A stretch of DNA of 64,000 nt from DASPOJ01 sp050014395 (lineage in GTDB: Bacteria > Acidobacteriota > Terriglobia > Acidiferrales > UBA7541), in contig JBEKDK010000001.1 in assembly GCA_050014395.1 (NCBI GenBank), positions 42,525 to 106,524 of the forward strand. The letters are read 5' to 3'. Numbering within the stretch: position 1 is the stretch's first letter; each line of letters starts with the position of its first letter. The notes under the pieces were generated by a model. The model did no database searches. It saw nothing but the letters and a program-made list of their open reading frames with translations, and was not told the DNA's origin. Positions 8,468-17,092 of the stretch are shown here, one piece after another. Both the position numbers and the translations under genes were made by a program.

Positions 8468-9999
8468 CCTTCGCGGGGATCTTACCGGAAGCTGCTCGCA
8501 ATGCGCGCATCGAATTGCGGCCAAAGCGAGTACTTGCGAGCGTGGTGATTTGCGCCGTGGCGTCGTTCACGGCATACGTTTATTACAGACATCCGCTTAG
8601 CCCGCGGGAATTGCTCGACTTCTTTCTATATTCGCAAATCACTCTACTGATCTTGGGCGGCGGAATCTATTGCTTACAATCGATCCACCGTGAAAAAGAG
8701 CTGAACACGTTTGACTATCAACGTATCACGCGCCTAACGCCGCTCGAGTTGACGCTCGGGAAACTGTTTGGCGCTCCCTGCTTCGCGTATTTCGTCGTGC
8801 TATGTCTCGCGCCCATCACTATTGTCGCGGCGTATTTGTCTGGTGTGCCCGTCTTGACGGGCCTAGAGATCTACCTGCTCCTTCTGACGGGCGCGATCGC
8901 ATGGCACGCCCTCGCGCTTTTGATCTCTTTGATGGCGGGCCGTGGGACTTTTGCTGGGGGGATCATTCTCCTCCTGATACTGTTCTGGATGAGTTGCCTT
9001 TCCGGCTGGGACAGCGGCGGGATGCTTGCCCTTCAGGGCTTTAGTCCCTATTTTGCGGCGCAACTTCCAATTGCCGTTGCGCAACCAGGACATGCGCTGG
9101 GAGAGTTGCCAGCCGGAAGGGATTTGTTGTTTGGCGCTGCGGTTCCACATGGCTTGGTTCTGGTCGTCCTGTGGATGAGTCTAACGGCCTGGTTTCTGTT
9201 GGCGGTGGCAAGAAATATCAAGCGCGATCCTTCGGTGTACGAAATCTATTCGCCGCTTCAGGCATTTGCGTTTGTGCTTTACCTGCATTTGATCGTGTTC
9301 GCTTTTTATCAGTGGACGCGAGTGTACCCTCTTCCCGTGGGAAGTGGCAGTTCGCTCCATTACGATTTGAGGGAATTCGCCGTTGCGTCTATGCAGGCAG
9401 AGCACGAGTTTCTGGGGGTCAGCTTTTTGTTCTTTGCAGTCTTCGCCTTGGTACTGCTGCGAAATCGCGAGCGCGTGCGGCACAGGATCTTGAAACTAGG
9501 CCACGGCGCGGTGAGCTGGTGGTCCGCGGTTTGGCCAGCGCCTTATCTGCTGGGTGGTATCGTGGCCGAGGGCTTAGTCATGGTCGCCCTGATCCGGCAC
9601 AAACTGCACCCGGAGACGGGGTGGAGTTTCGGGATGGCCTTCTTTGAAGTCTGTTTCCTCGCAGCATGGATCGTTCGCGACGCCATCTACCTGCAATGGA
9701 TGAGACTGAGGCGCGGGCGCCGTTCGTTGATCGGCGGACTGCTTTACTTGATTGTGTTCTACGTGTGTACGAGCGCCCTTTGGGCAACGTTCGCCGTTCA
9801 TGGATCGGAGTCCGTCAACACCGCTCGGCTAGCGCCCTATTTAGTGCCGTGGGCGATTTTCGGTTTCGATTTCCACGGTTGGGTTGCATCCGCGAAAATG
9901 TGGATTGGGGCTCTGGCCGTCCTTGGATCTGAGGCGTTGGTGTTTGCCGCATTGCAGCGTGCGCAACTGAAAAGGCTGCGCGATTCTATGACTGTCTGA
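8464..9999 (+). CDS. ABC-2 type membrane permease
   Basis: This 511-residue, strongly hydrophobic protein begins at GTG 8464, overlapping the ATPase stop. About 10-12 membrane helices can be counted, for example VVICAVASFTAYVYY, ITLLILGGGIYCL and ALVLLRNRERV-flanked helices. The N-terminal half contains an IHREKELNTFDYQRITRLTPLELTLGKLF-type cytoplasmic loop typical of ABC-2 permeases (position about 75-105), which contacts the ATPase. The substrate cannot be predicted. Base composition is slightly less GC-rich than the flanking sco and trp genes, consistent with separate acquisition of the ATPase-permease pair (impression from codon use, not computed). Confidence 0.85.
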   Translation: MTFAGILPEAARNARIELRPKRVLASVVICAVASFTAYVYYRHPLSPRELLDFFLYSQITLLILGGGIYCLQSIHREKELNTFDYQRITRLTPLELTLGKLFGAPCFAYFVVLCLAPITIVAAYLSGVPVLTGLEIYLLLLTGAIAWHALALLISLMAGRGTFAGGIILLLILFWMSCLSGWDSGGMLALQGFSPYFAAQLPIAVAQPGHALGELPAGRDLLFGAAVPHGLVLVVLWMSLTAWFLLAVARNIKRDPSVYEIYSPLQAFAFVLYLHLIVFAFYQWTRVYPLPVGSGSSLHYDLREFAVASMQAEHEFLGVSFLFFAVFALVLLRNRERVRHRILKLGHGAVSWWSAVWPAPYLLGGIVAEGLVMVALIRHKLHPETGWSFGMAFFEVCFLAAWIVRDAIYLQWMRLRRGRRSLIGGLLYLIVFYVCTSALWATFAVHGSESVNTARLAPYLVPWAIFGFDFHGWVASAKMWIGALAVLGSEALVFAALQRAQLKRLRDSMTV

Positions 10000-10147
10000 A
10001 CTCCCGCAGAATTAGTGTGCCCCCGCTGGGAAGGAATGTTCGCGACAATTGTGGCGTTTTTGTTGCCCCGGCTGCGCGCATTTCACTTGCTCGATTTCGC
10101 GCCGGTGAATGGGGAATTCCAAGATGCGAGAACACGGAGGTGAGACG

Positions 10148-10193
10148 ACAGCAGATCTCTCCCGTCACGGCGGACCCGTCGGAATGACAAATT
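10148..10193. repeat. Short interspersed repeat-like element (CAGATCTCTC...GGAATGACAA type)
   Basis: The stretch from CAGATCTCTCCC to TCGGAATGACAAA resembles, in reverse orientation, the segment at 31303-31337 (GAGAGATCCCTC...CTCGGGATGAC). Such 'GATCCCTCG...CGGGATGAC' blocks are, as I recall, dispersed in acidobacterial intergenic regions. It lies in the 218-bp gap between the permease and scoA. No coding sequence is visible in that gap. Confidence 0.4.
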
Positions 10194-10217
10194 GAAGAGC
10201 GGCGGCGAAGGAATGTG

Positions 10218-10916
10218 TCAGGCGCGCTTGCGGACGGTGCGTTTTTCGATGCGCTTGGCGTAGGTTGCGCCTTGGAAGATTTTGTCGACGAAGATACCGG
10301 GGGTGTGGATGTGATCGGGGTCGAGCGCGCCTAATTCGACGATCTCCTCGACTTCGGCGATGACAACGTCCGCGGCGGTGGCCATCGTCGGATTGTAATT
10401 GCGCGCGGTGCGGCGGTAGACCAAGTTGCCCCAGCGATCGCCCTTCCACGCTTTGATGAACGCGAAATCGCCGCGCAAGGCTCGCTCGAGCAGATAGCGG
10501 CGGCCATCGAATTCCCTTTCCTCTTTTCCTTTAGCGACGAGCGTGCCGACGCCGGTGGGCGTGTAAAACGCGGGGATGCCGGCGCCGCCGCAGCGCAAGC
10601 GCTCGATCAGCGTGCCCTGGGGATTGAGCTCGATTTCGATTCCGCCGGAGAGCACCAGCGATTCGCACAATTTATTTTCGCCGACGTAGGTGCCGATCAG
10701 CTTGCGCACTTGGCGCGTGTCAAGCAATCGGCCGATGCCCCAATCGGCGACGCCGGCATTGTTGGATACGATCGTGAGATCGCGCGTGCCTTTGCGGCGC
10801 ACGGCTTCGATTAGATTTTCAGGGATGCCGCAGAGGCCGAAGCCGCCCATCAGGATCGTGGCGCCGTCTTTCAGGTCGGCGATGGCGGTTTCGGCGTTGG
10901 CGACGCGTTTGTCCAT
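10218..10916 (-). CDS. scoA: 3-oxoacid CoA-transferase subunit A
   Basis: The 232-residue alpha subunit shows the family start DLKDGATILMGGFGLCGIPE, the LTIVSNNAGV strand, and LRCGGAGIPAFYTPTGVGT. With ScoB it would move CoA between succinate and acetoacetate or related 3-oxoacids. ATG 10916 is selected because MDKRVANAETAIADL is the normal N-terminus; no clear Shine-Dalgarno precedes it. It lies 90 bp after tyrA on the same strand. scoB does not follow directly: the next 3.3 kb carries an opposite-strand ABC transporter. Confidence 0.93.
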   Translation of the reverse strand: MDKRVANAETAIADLKDGATILMGGFGLCGIPENLIEAVRRKGTRDLTIVSNNAGVADWGIGRLLDTRQVRKLIGTYVGENKLCESLVLSGGIEIELNPQGTLIERLRCGGAGIPAFYTPTGVGTLVAKGKEEREFDGRRYLLERALRGDFAFIKAWKGDRWGNLVYRRTARNYNPTMATAADVVIAEVEEIVELGALDPDHIHTPGIFVDKIFQGATYAKRIEKRTVRKRA

Positions 10917-11006
10917 GGCGGTTTCGTCAACAATGAGCGCAAAGGCGGGCGGAGACAAGCCTGCCTTTACAAAACCTATCACTCCGATTGCGCGCGCGCT
11001 CGAAGC

Positions 11007-11873
11007 TTACTGCGAATCGCGGAGAATTTTGTAGAGTTCGCCAGCGCCGGCGAATTCGTCCTCGAGTTCGCGGCTGCGCAGCAACGGGCGCAAATTTTCG
11101 ATGGCTTGCGCCATGCGATCGAGGGCGCGATCGATATTGTCGGCGTTGGTGAGGACGATATCGCGCCACAGGGCGTAGGGGCTGCCGGCGAGTCGCAGCG
11201 ATTCGCGCAATCCGCGGCCCGCGAGGATCAGCGGCAGACCGGTTTGATCGGTTTGATCGCGCACGACGCCGGCCAACGCGACGGCGAGCAATTGCGGCAG
11301 ATGCGAAACGAAGGCGGCGGCGCGATCGTGGCTGGCGGCGTCAAGCCATAGCGGCTGCGCGCCCAATTTGCCGAGCAGCGCGACGAAGGCCAAGACGCGC
11401 GGATCGTTGTCCGTGGTCTCGCTCGCGCGAATCAGGGCGTAGCGCGCGCCGGCGAAAAGTTTGGCCTCGGCCGCGGCCACGCCGGAAATTTCTTTGCCGG
11501 CCATGGGGTGGCCGCCGAGGAAAAGCGCGCGGCCAGTGAAACATTCCGCGGCGCGCTCGCAAATGGCGCGTTTGGAGCTGGCGGTATCGGTGACGAGCGC
11601 GTGAGGCGAAGCGGCTCGCGCGATTTCGGGCAAATGCTCGAGGACGGCTCCGACGGGCAGCGCGATGTAAACAAGATCGGCGCCGCGGACGGCGCGAGCG
11701 AGATTCGCTTCGCCGCGATCGATCGCTCCGCGTTTGCGAGCGAGGCGTAGAGTTTCGGGTTTATCCCAGCCGACGACGCGCGGGCGAGGCCGCAGCCGCC
11801 GCAGCGCCAATCCAAACGAGCCGCCGATCAATCCCGTGCCGAGGATCGCGACGCGCTTGAAACCGGCCGCCAT
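11007..11873 (-). CDS. tyrA: Prephenate dehydrogenase
   Basis: This 288-residue NAD(P)-dependent enzyme oxidatively decarboxylates prephenate (or arogenate) to give tyrosine precursors. The N-terminal Rossmann motif is VAILGTGLIGGSFG; a TDTASSKRAICE segment and GGHPMAGKEISG follow, matching TyrA substrate-site motifs, and the C-terminal half is helical as in the dimerisation domain. The gene starts 3 bp after the stop of the DAHP synthase gene, so the two are certainly cotranscribed. No ACT or chorismate mutase domain is fused. Confidence 0.93.
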   Translation of the reverse strand: MAAGFKRVAILGTGLIGGSFGLALRRLRPRPRVVGWDKPETLRLARKRGAIDRGEANLARAVRGADLVYIALPVGAVLEHLPEIARAASPHALVTDTASSKRAICERAAECFTGRALFLGGHPMAGKEISGVAAAEAKLFAGARYALIRASETTDNDPRVLAFVALLGKLGAQPLWLDAASHDRAAAFVSHLPQLLAVALAGVVRDQTDQTGLPLILAGRGLRESLRLAGSPYALWRDIVLTNADNIDRALDRMAQAIENLRPLLRSRELEDEFAGAGELYKILRDSQ

Positions 11874-11876
11874 CGA

Positions 11877-12896
11877 CTAGGCCACGCGCCGGCCGACCGC
11901 GGGCGCGATGATGCGCAACTCGGCCATCAGCTGCGCGAACTGCTCGATGTAGAGCGATTGCGCGCCATCGGAAAGCGCGTGCTCGGGATCGCCGTGGACT
12001 TCGACGATCAAGCCATCGGCGCCGGCGGCCACCGCAGCGCGCGCCATCGGCGCAACTTTGTCGCGCAGGCCGGTGCCGTGCGAAGGATCGGCGATGATCG
12101 GCAGATGCGAAAGCTTTTTGATCACGGGGATCGCGGCGATATCCAGCGTGTTGCGCGTGTACGTCTCGAAGGTGCGAATGCCGCGTTCGCACAACACCAC
12201 TTGATAATTTCCGCCGGCCAAAATGTATTCGGCGGAAAGCAGCAGCTCTTCGATCGTCGCCGAAAGGCCGCGCTTCAGGAGCACGGGCTTGCGCACTTCG
12301 CCCAGCGCGCGCAGTAAATGGTAATTCTGCATGTTGCGCGCGCCGACTTGCAGCATGTCGACATACGGCAGCAGCAACTGAATCTGCGACGGGTCCATCA
12401 CTTCGCTGACCACCAGCAGGCCGTTGCGGTCCGCGGCCGCGCGCATGAGTTTCAGGCCGGGCTCGCCGAGGCCTTGAAACGTGTACGGCGAGCTGCGCGG
12501 CTTGAACGCGCCGCCGCGCAAAACTTTGGCGCCCAATGCGGCCACGCGCTCGGCGATCAAATCAATTTGTTCCGCCGATTCCACCGCGCACGGCCCGGCC
12601 ATGACGACGACTTCCGTGCCGCCGATGCGCACTCCCTTGCCGAGATCGACGATCGTGCCTTCGGGACGAAATGTCCGGCTGGCGAGTTTGTACGGCTGGG
12701 TGATGCGTAGCACCTGGCGTACGCCATCCAGCAATTCGACGTCGCGCGTATCGAAATCGGGATGCACTCCGACGGCGCCGAGCACTGTGTGCGACGCGCC
12801 GGTGGAGCGATGAATATCAAAACCCATGCCCACCAGACGATCGATGACGTGCTGGATCTGGCCTTCGGTGGCGCCTTCTTGCATTACAACGACCAT
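11877..12896 (-). CDS. aroF: 3-deoxy-7-phosphoheptulonate synthase (DAHP synthase)
   Basis: This 339-residue enzyme condenses phosphoenolpyruvate and erythrose 4-phosphate, the first step of the shikimate pathway. It is the type with an N-terminal ferredoxin-like regulatory domain (about 1-70, VVVMQEGATEGQIQHVIDRL), as in Thermotoga-type enzymes, where that domain mediates tyrosine inhibition. The catalytic barrel shows VMAGPCAVESAEQ, LRGGAFKPRSSPY, KRGLSATIEELL and IADPSHGTG. Feedback inhibition by tyrosine is inferred from family knowledge and fits the adjacent tyrA. Confidence 0.94.
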   Translation of the reverse strand: MVVVMQEGATEGQIQHVIDRLVGMGFDIHRSTGASHTVLGAVGVHPDFDTRDVELLDGVRQVLRITQPYKLASRTFRPEGTIVDLGKGVRIGGTEVVVMAGPCAVESAEQIDLIAERVAALGAKVLRGGAFKPRSSPYTFQGLGEPGLKLMRAAADRNGLLVVSEVMDPSQIQLLLPYVDMLQVGARNMQNYHLLRALGEVRKPVLLKRGLSATIEELLLSAEYILAGGNYQVVLCERGIRTFETYTRNTLDIAAIPVIKKLSHLPIIADPSHGTGLRDKVAPMARAAVAAGADGLIVEVHGDPEHALSDGAQSLYIEQFAQLMAELRIIAPAVGRRVA

Positions 12897-12926
12897 GTCG
12901 AGAGACCTCTTCCTTTCGTTTCGCGC

Positions 12927-13268
12927 TTACTGCTTGTGCTGTGCTTTCGATTGCTTCGGCGCGGCGTCGGGCGCTGCTGAGTGCGGCTCGTCCGCAGCTT
13001 CTTGCACCACAGCGCGTTCGACGGAGCGCGCTTCGTCCAAAATTCTCTCCCACAGACGGCGAATGGCCGCGGGCGAAAGCGGGCCGCGACTTGCTTGCTC
13101 CACCGCATCGAGCACCATGCGCTCGCGCTCGGGCTGATAAATCGCGACGCCGCTCGCGCGCTTCAAGTGCCCGATCTCGAGCGCGCACTGCGAGCGCTCA
13201 TTGAGCAGTTCGACTAGACGCAGGTCGATCTCATCGATGCGGCGCCGCCAATCGTCGATGGTCTTCAT
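12927..13268 (-). CDS. Chorismate mutase (AroQ fold)
   Basis: This 113-residue all-helical protein matches AroQ-type monofunctional chorismate mutases: WRRRIDEIDLRLVELLNERS with the first-helix Arg, IGHLKRASGVAIYQPERE and an LWERILDEAR last helix. It converts chorismate to prephenate for TyrA. The C-terminal 25 residues are an Ala/Lys/Gln-rich tail without known role. Its ATG overlaps the trpA stop by 4 bp (ATGA at 13265-13268), so it is translationally coupled to trpA. Confidence 0.92.
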   Translation of the reverse strand: MKTIDDWRRRIDEIDLRLVELLNERSQCALEIGHLKRASGVAIYQPERERMVLDAVEQASRGPLSPAAIRRLWERILDEARSVERAVVQEAADEPHSAAPDAAPKQSKAQHKQ

Positions 13269-14092
13269 GCTTCGGTTCCTCGCCGGCTCAGACCTTGCAG
13301 CGCAGCTTGCTTCAGCGCACGGACGCGCGTGCCGAGCGCTTTCGCCGCGGCGGCTTCGCTGCCGGCGCGCTCAATTTCTTCCACCAGCGCCGAGCCGACA
13401 ACCGCCGCGTCCGCCAATCCGCCGAGCATCGACACGTGCACCGGCAGCGACACGCCGAAGCCAACCGCAATCGGCAAGCGCGTCGCGCGGCGCGTCCTGC
13501 GAATCAGGCCGGGCAAATCGTCCGGCAAATTATCTTTCGCGCCGGTCACGCCGGTGCGCGAAATAACGTACAGAAAACCGCTCGAGGCTTCGGCGATAAG
13601 CTTCAGGCGCTCGTCGGTCGATGTCGGCGCGGCCAGAAAAATCGTGTCCAGTCCGCGTGCGCGAACCGCGGCGCGATAATCGCCGGCTTCCTCCGGCGTG
13701 AGGTCGGTGATCAGCACGCCATCGGCTCCGGCGGCCGCCGCTTCCGCTGCAAAGTGCGCCAGGCCCATCTGCAGCACCGGATTGTAATAGCTGAAGAGCA
13801 TCAGCGGAACTTCTGTTTTCGCGCGCAGTGCGCGGACCAGATCGAGCACGCCACGCAGCGTGGTGCCGGCGGCCAGCGAGCGCTCAATGGCGCGCTGGAT
13901 CGTGGGGCCATCGGCGACAGGATCGCTGAACGGCACGCCGAGTTCGATCACGTCGGCGCCGGCAGCCGCGAGCGCCAAGACGAAGGATTCCGTGGCCGCA
14001 AGCGACGGATCGCCCGCGGTGAGATACGGGATTAGGCCCATCTCGCCGGCGTCGCGGAGCTTGTCAAAGCGCGCTGTGATTCGCGTGGTCAT
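13265..14092 (-). CDS. trpA: Tryptophan synthase alpha subunit
   Basis: This 275-residue TIM-barrel enzyme cleaves indole-3-glycerol phosphate to indole and glyceraldehyde 3-phosphate. Key motifs are GLIPYLTAGDPS, the catalytic Glu region DVIELGVPFSDPVADGPTIQ, GVLITDLTPEEAGDY (second catalytic Asp) and GFGVSLPVHV. The alpha subunit channels indole to TrpB, encoded 35 bp upstream on the same strand. Length is normal. Confidence 0.96.
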   Translation of the reverse strand: MTTRITARFDKLRDAGEMGLIPYLTAGDPSLAATESFVLALAAAGADVIELGVPFSDPVADGPTIQRAIERSLAAGTTLRGVLDLVRALRAKTEVPLMLFSYYNPVLQMGLAHFAAEAAAAGADGVLITDLTPEEAGDYRAAVRARGLDTIFLAAPTSTDERLKLIAEASSGFLYVISRTGVTGAKDNLPDDLPGLIRRTRRATRLPIAVGFGVSLPVHVSMLGGLADAAVVGSALVEEIERAGSEAAAAKALGTRVRALKQAALQGLSRRGTEA

Positions 14093-14127
14093 TATCTATA
14101 TCCAATTGCGTGCCGCGATTCGCCCGG

Positions 14128-15345
14128 CTACGCGAATTTCGCCAGAATATCCATATCCTTATCGCCGCGCCCCGAAAGATTGATGACCACCACTTGATCG
14201 GGCTTCATGCGCGGCGCGCGAACGGACATTTCCGCCAGCGCGTGCGCGGATTCAAGCGCCGGAATGATTCCTTCGGTGCGCGCCAATAAACGCGCGGCTG
14301 CGATTGCAGCATCGTCGCCGATCGCGGTGTATTCGGCGCGATGCTGATCGGCCAGCCAGGCGTGCTCGGGTCCGACCGCCGGATAATCCAGGCCCGCGGA
14401 AACGGAATGCGTCGTGGCAATCTGCCCATCCGCCGTTTGCAGCACGTACGTGTAGGTTCCCTGCAACACACCGGGGCGCGCGCCGGAAAATCCCGCGGCG
14501 GCGGCCAGGCGCGCGGCGTGCTCTCCAAGCGAACTGCCGCGGCCGCCGGCTTCCACACCCAACATCTTCACGCTCGCATCGCCCAGAAATTCGTGGAACA
14601 GCCCGATGGCATTCGAGCCGCCCCCAACGCACGCCACCAACAAATCGGGCAAGCGGCCTTCCGCTTCCAGAATTTGCGCGCGGGCTTCGCGGCCGATCAC
14701 GCTTTGAAAATCGCGCACGATTTGCGGATACGGATGCGCGCCCAGCACGGAGCCGAGCAAATAATGCGTGGTGCGCACGTTGGTCACCCAGTCGCGCATG
14801 GCTTCATTGATCGCATCCTTCAACGTGCGGCTGCCGGCCGATACGCCGATCACTTGCGCGCCCAACATCTGCATCCGCGAGACGTTCAGCCGCTGGCGCT
14901 CCATATCTTCGGTGCCCATGTACACGACGCACTCGAGTCCCAATCGCGCCGCGACTGTCGCTGACGCCACGCCGTGCTGGCCCGCTCCGGTTTCGGCGAC
15001 GATGCGGCGCTTGCCCATGCGCACGGCCAGAAGTCCCTGGCCCAGGCAGTTATTGATTTTGTGCGCGCCGGTGTGCAGCAGGTCTTCGCGCTTCAGATAA
15101 ATTCGTGGGCCGCCCCAATGCGCGGAAAGCCGCTCGGCGTGCTGCAGCGGCGTAGGCCGCCCGGCGAAATTGCGCAGCGAAAAATCCAGTTCGCGCTGAA
15201 ACGATGCGTCGGCACGGGCTTCGGCGTACGCGCGCGTCAGCTCCGCTAGCGGCTCGACGAGCGTTTCGGGCACGTAGCCGCCGCCATACGGGCCGTAGCG
15301 GCCGCGCGCGTCCGGCCAGATTTGCGGATTTGCAGTTGTCGCCAT
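14128..15345 (-). CDS. trpB: Tryptophan synthase beta subunit
   Basis: This 405-residue PLP enzyme condenses indole with serine. The PLP lysine is in the KREDLLHTGAHKINN motif; ETGAGQHGVA, VGGGSNAIGLF (phosphate-binding loop) and LSGRGDKD near the C-terminus are all intact. It is the TrpB1 type that partners TrpA. The gene is separated from trpF by a 214-bp gap filled partly by palindromic repeats, so it may have its own promoter or rely on read-through. Confidence 0.97.
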   Translation of the reverse strand: MATTANPQIWPDARGRYGPYGGGYVPETLVEPLAELTRAYAEARADASFQRELDFSLRNFAGRPTPLQHAERLSAHWGGPRIYLKREDLLHTGAHKINNCLGQGLLAVRMGKRRIVAETGAGQHGVASATVAARLGLECVVYMGTEDMERQRLNVSRMQMLGAQVIGVSAGSRTLKDAINEAMRDWVTNVRTTHYLLGSVLGAHPYPQIVRDFQSVIGREARAQILEAEGRLPDLLVACVGGGSNAIGLFHEFLGDASVKMLGVEAGGRGSSLGEHAARLAAAAGFSGARPGVLQGTYTYVLQTADGQIATTHSVSAGLDYPAVGPEHAWLADQHRAEYTAIGDDAAIAAARLLARTEGIIPALESAHALAEMSVRAPRMKPDQVVVINLSGRGDKDMDILAKFA

Positions 15346-15404
15346 CGCTTGCTCTAACTGTTTCTTTTCGTCTTCTAGGACGTCACGCCGTCGTGCAAGC
15401 TTGT

Positions 15405-15492
15405 GTCGCCCCTACGGGGCTCGCGCGATTCTGTCGCGGCTACCCAGGGCTTCCGCCCTGGGCTAAATTGTTCCGCCCCTCCGGGGCTGAGT
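15405..15492. repeat. REP-like block of GC-rich palindromes between trpF and trpB
   Basis: Three hairpins lie in close succession: GCCCCTACGGGGC, CCCAGGGCTTCCGCCCTGGG (central, perfect arms of 8 bp) and GCCCCTCCGGGGC. Similar blocks ('gcccctacggggct... acccagggcttccgccctggg') are widespread repetitive palindromes in planctomycete, acidobacterial and related genomes (recollection). It sits in an operon interval, where it could act as a transcript stability or attenuation element, or be a non-autonomous mobile repeat. Confidence 0.75.
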
Positions 15493-15559
15493 CAACAATC
15501 ACGCCGGACGAGCGATCCACACGGGCGCGCACGAAAACCGCAGGAGCCGAACCCGAAGT

Positions 15560-16201
15560 TCAGGGACGCGCCAAAATTTTACTGGCCTCTACTTCACGCA
15601 TAAATGCTCGCAGCCGCGCGGGATCTTTTTTGCCCGGCCGCGATTCGGTGCCGCTGCAAACGTCAACGGCAAAGGGCGCCGCGGCGGCAATCGCTTCGCG
15701 AACATTCTCCGGGCGCAAGCCGCCGGCCAGAATCACGCGACCGTAACGCTGCGCGCGGCGCGCGATCTGCCAATTCACCGTCTTGCCCGTGCCGCCGTAA
15801 AGACCGGGATGAAAACCATCCAGCAAATTGGCCCAGTCGCCACGATAGCGCGTCATGCTCGCGAGACGAAAACCAGGCTTCACGCGAAACGCTTTGATCA
15901 CTTTGTGGCGGCGTGCGCGAACGGCCGCCGCATCGGCCGGCGATTCATCGCCTTGCAACTGCACGGCCTTCAGATGAATCGCGCGGGCCAACGCATCCAC
16001 CACCTGCGGCGACCAGTTCACGAATACACCCACGGGCACAACGCACGCTGGCAGGCGGCGAATAATCTCCCACGCGCGGGCGGGCGAAACCACGCGCGGA
16101 CTTCCCGGATGAAAATTGAAGCCGAGCATCGTGGCGCCCAAATCTACAGCCAGGCGCGCGTCGGCCCAATTCGTGATCCCGCAGATTTTCACGCGAACCA
16201 T
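15560..16201 (-). CDS. trpF: Phosphoribosylanthranilate isomerase
   Basis: This 213-residue barrel enzyme does the Amadori rearrangement of N-phosphoribosylanthranilate. The start VRVKICGITNWADA includes the catalytic Cys; LGFNFHPGSPRVV, VKAVQLQGDES (substrate pocket) and ILAGGLRPENVREAI with VDVCSGTESRPGKKD match the family, including the second catalytic Asp. It starts 9 bp after trpC, on the same strand, and both clearly share a transcript. Confidence 0.95.
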   Translation of the reverse strand: MVRVKICGITNWADARLAVDLGATMLGFNFHPGSPRVVSPARAWEIIRRLPACVVPVGVFVNWSPQVVDALARAIHLKAVQLQGDESPADAAAVRARRHKVIKAFRVKPGFRLASMTRYRGDWANLLDGFHPGLYGGTGKTVNWQIARRAQRYGRVILAGGLRPENVREAIAAAAPFAVDVCSGTESRPGKKDPARLRAFMREVEASKILARP

Positions 16202-16210
16202 GGCGGCCGC

Positions 16211-17014
16211 TTACGCGCTCGGGCGCACGATCGCGCCGAGCGCCGCGGCGGGATCGGGCGCGGTCATCAAAGTTTCGCCGACCAGAAACGCATCGAAACC
16301 AACGTCGCGGAGTTTTTTCAGTTGCTCGTGAAATTTGAGGCCGGATTCGCTGACCGCGATGCATTCATCCGGCACGGCGTCGATCAACTCGAAGGAAGTC
16401 TCCACGCGCACATCGAGGGTGCGCAAATCGCGATTGTTCACGCCCAAAATGCGCGCTCCGGCCGCGAGCGCGCGATCCAATTCAGCGCGGGTGTGCACTT
16501 CGACCATCGGCTCCATTCCGAGCTCGCGCCCCAGTGCCAAAAACTCGACGAGCGATTCCTGGCTGATCGCTGCGACGATCAGCAGAAACGAATCCGCATT
16601 TGTGGCCCGCGTTTCCCAAATCTGCCACGAGTCCACGATGAAATCCTTGCGCAGCACCGGCAACGCCACGCGTTTGCGCGCCTGCCGCAGATAATTAAGG
16701 TCGCCCTCGAAAAATTCCTCTTCGGTGAGCACGGAAAGCGCGGTGGCGCCGGCGCGCTCAAATTCGGCGGCCAGCGTGGCGGCATCGAAATCCGATCGCA
16801 GCACGCCCTGAGAGGGCGAGGCTTTTTTCAATTCGGCGATGACGTTGAAAGCGTCGCGAGTCAGGGCCGCAGCGAAATCGCGAACGGGATCGGCCTTGGT
16901 GACGCCCATGCGCAGCACGGCTTCAGGTACCACGCGCTTGCGATAAGCCACGGCGTCTTTACGCGCCTTGAGGATGCGCGCAAGCACGCCGGTAGGTGAA
17001 GTTTCGAGCACCAT
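16211..17014 (-). CDS. trpC: Indole-3-glycerol phosphate synthase
   Basis: This 267-residue enzyme closes the indole ring. Visible motifs are VIAELKKASPSQGVLR, ALSVLTEEEFFEGDL, LRKDFIVDSWQIWE with the catalytic lysine, LGVNNRDLRTLDV and AVSESGLKF. ATG 17014 is chosen because MVLETSPTGVLARILKARKD is the conserved N-terminus; an AAGGAG lies about 13 nt upstream, a long spacing. It is the first gene of the minus-strand aromatic cluster here; trpE, trpG and trpD are not in the window. Confidence 0.94.
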   Translation of the reverse strand: MVLETSPTGVLARILKARKDAVAYRKRVVPEAVLRMGVTKADPVRDFAAALTRDAFNVIAELKKASPSQGVLRSDFDAATLAAEFERAGATALSVLTEEEFFEGDLNYLRQARKRVALPVLRKDFIVDSWQIWETRATNADSFLLIVAAISQESLVEFLALGRELGMEPMVEVHTRAELDRALAAGARILGVNNRDLRTLDVRVETSFELIDAVPDECIAVSESGLKFHEQLKKLRDVGFDAFLVGETLMTAPDPAAALGAIVRPSA

Positions 17015-17092
17015 GGCACCGCGATCGCTCCTTGTGAGGGTACGGAAACCAACAATGCTATGCCCTGCCCCAAGCGAAGTCAATTTGGCCAC

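Noticed and set aside
15809..16999. 396-codon plus-strand open frame
   Set aside because: It is antisense to trpF and trpC, both complete.
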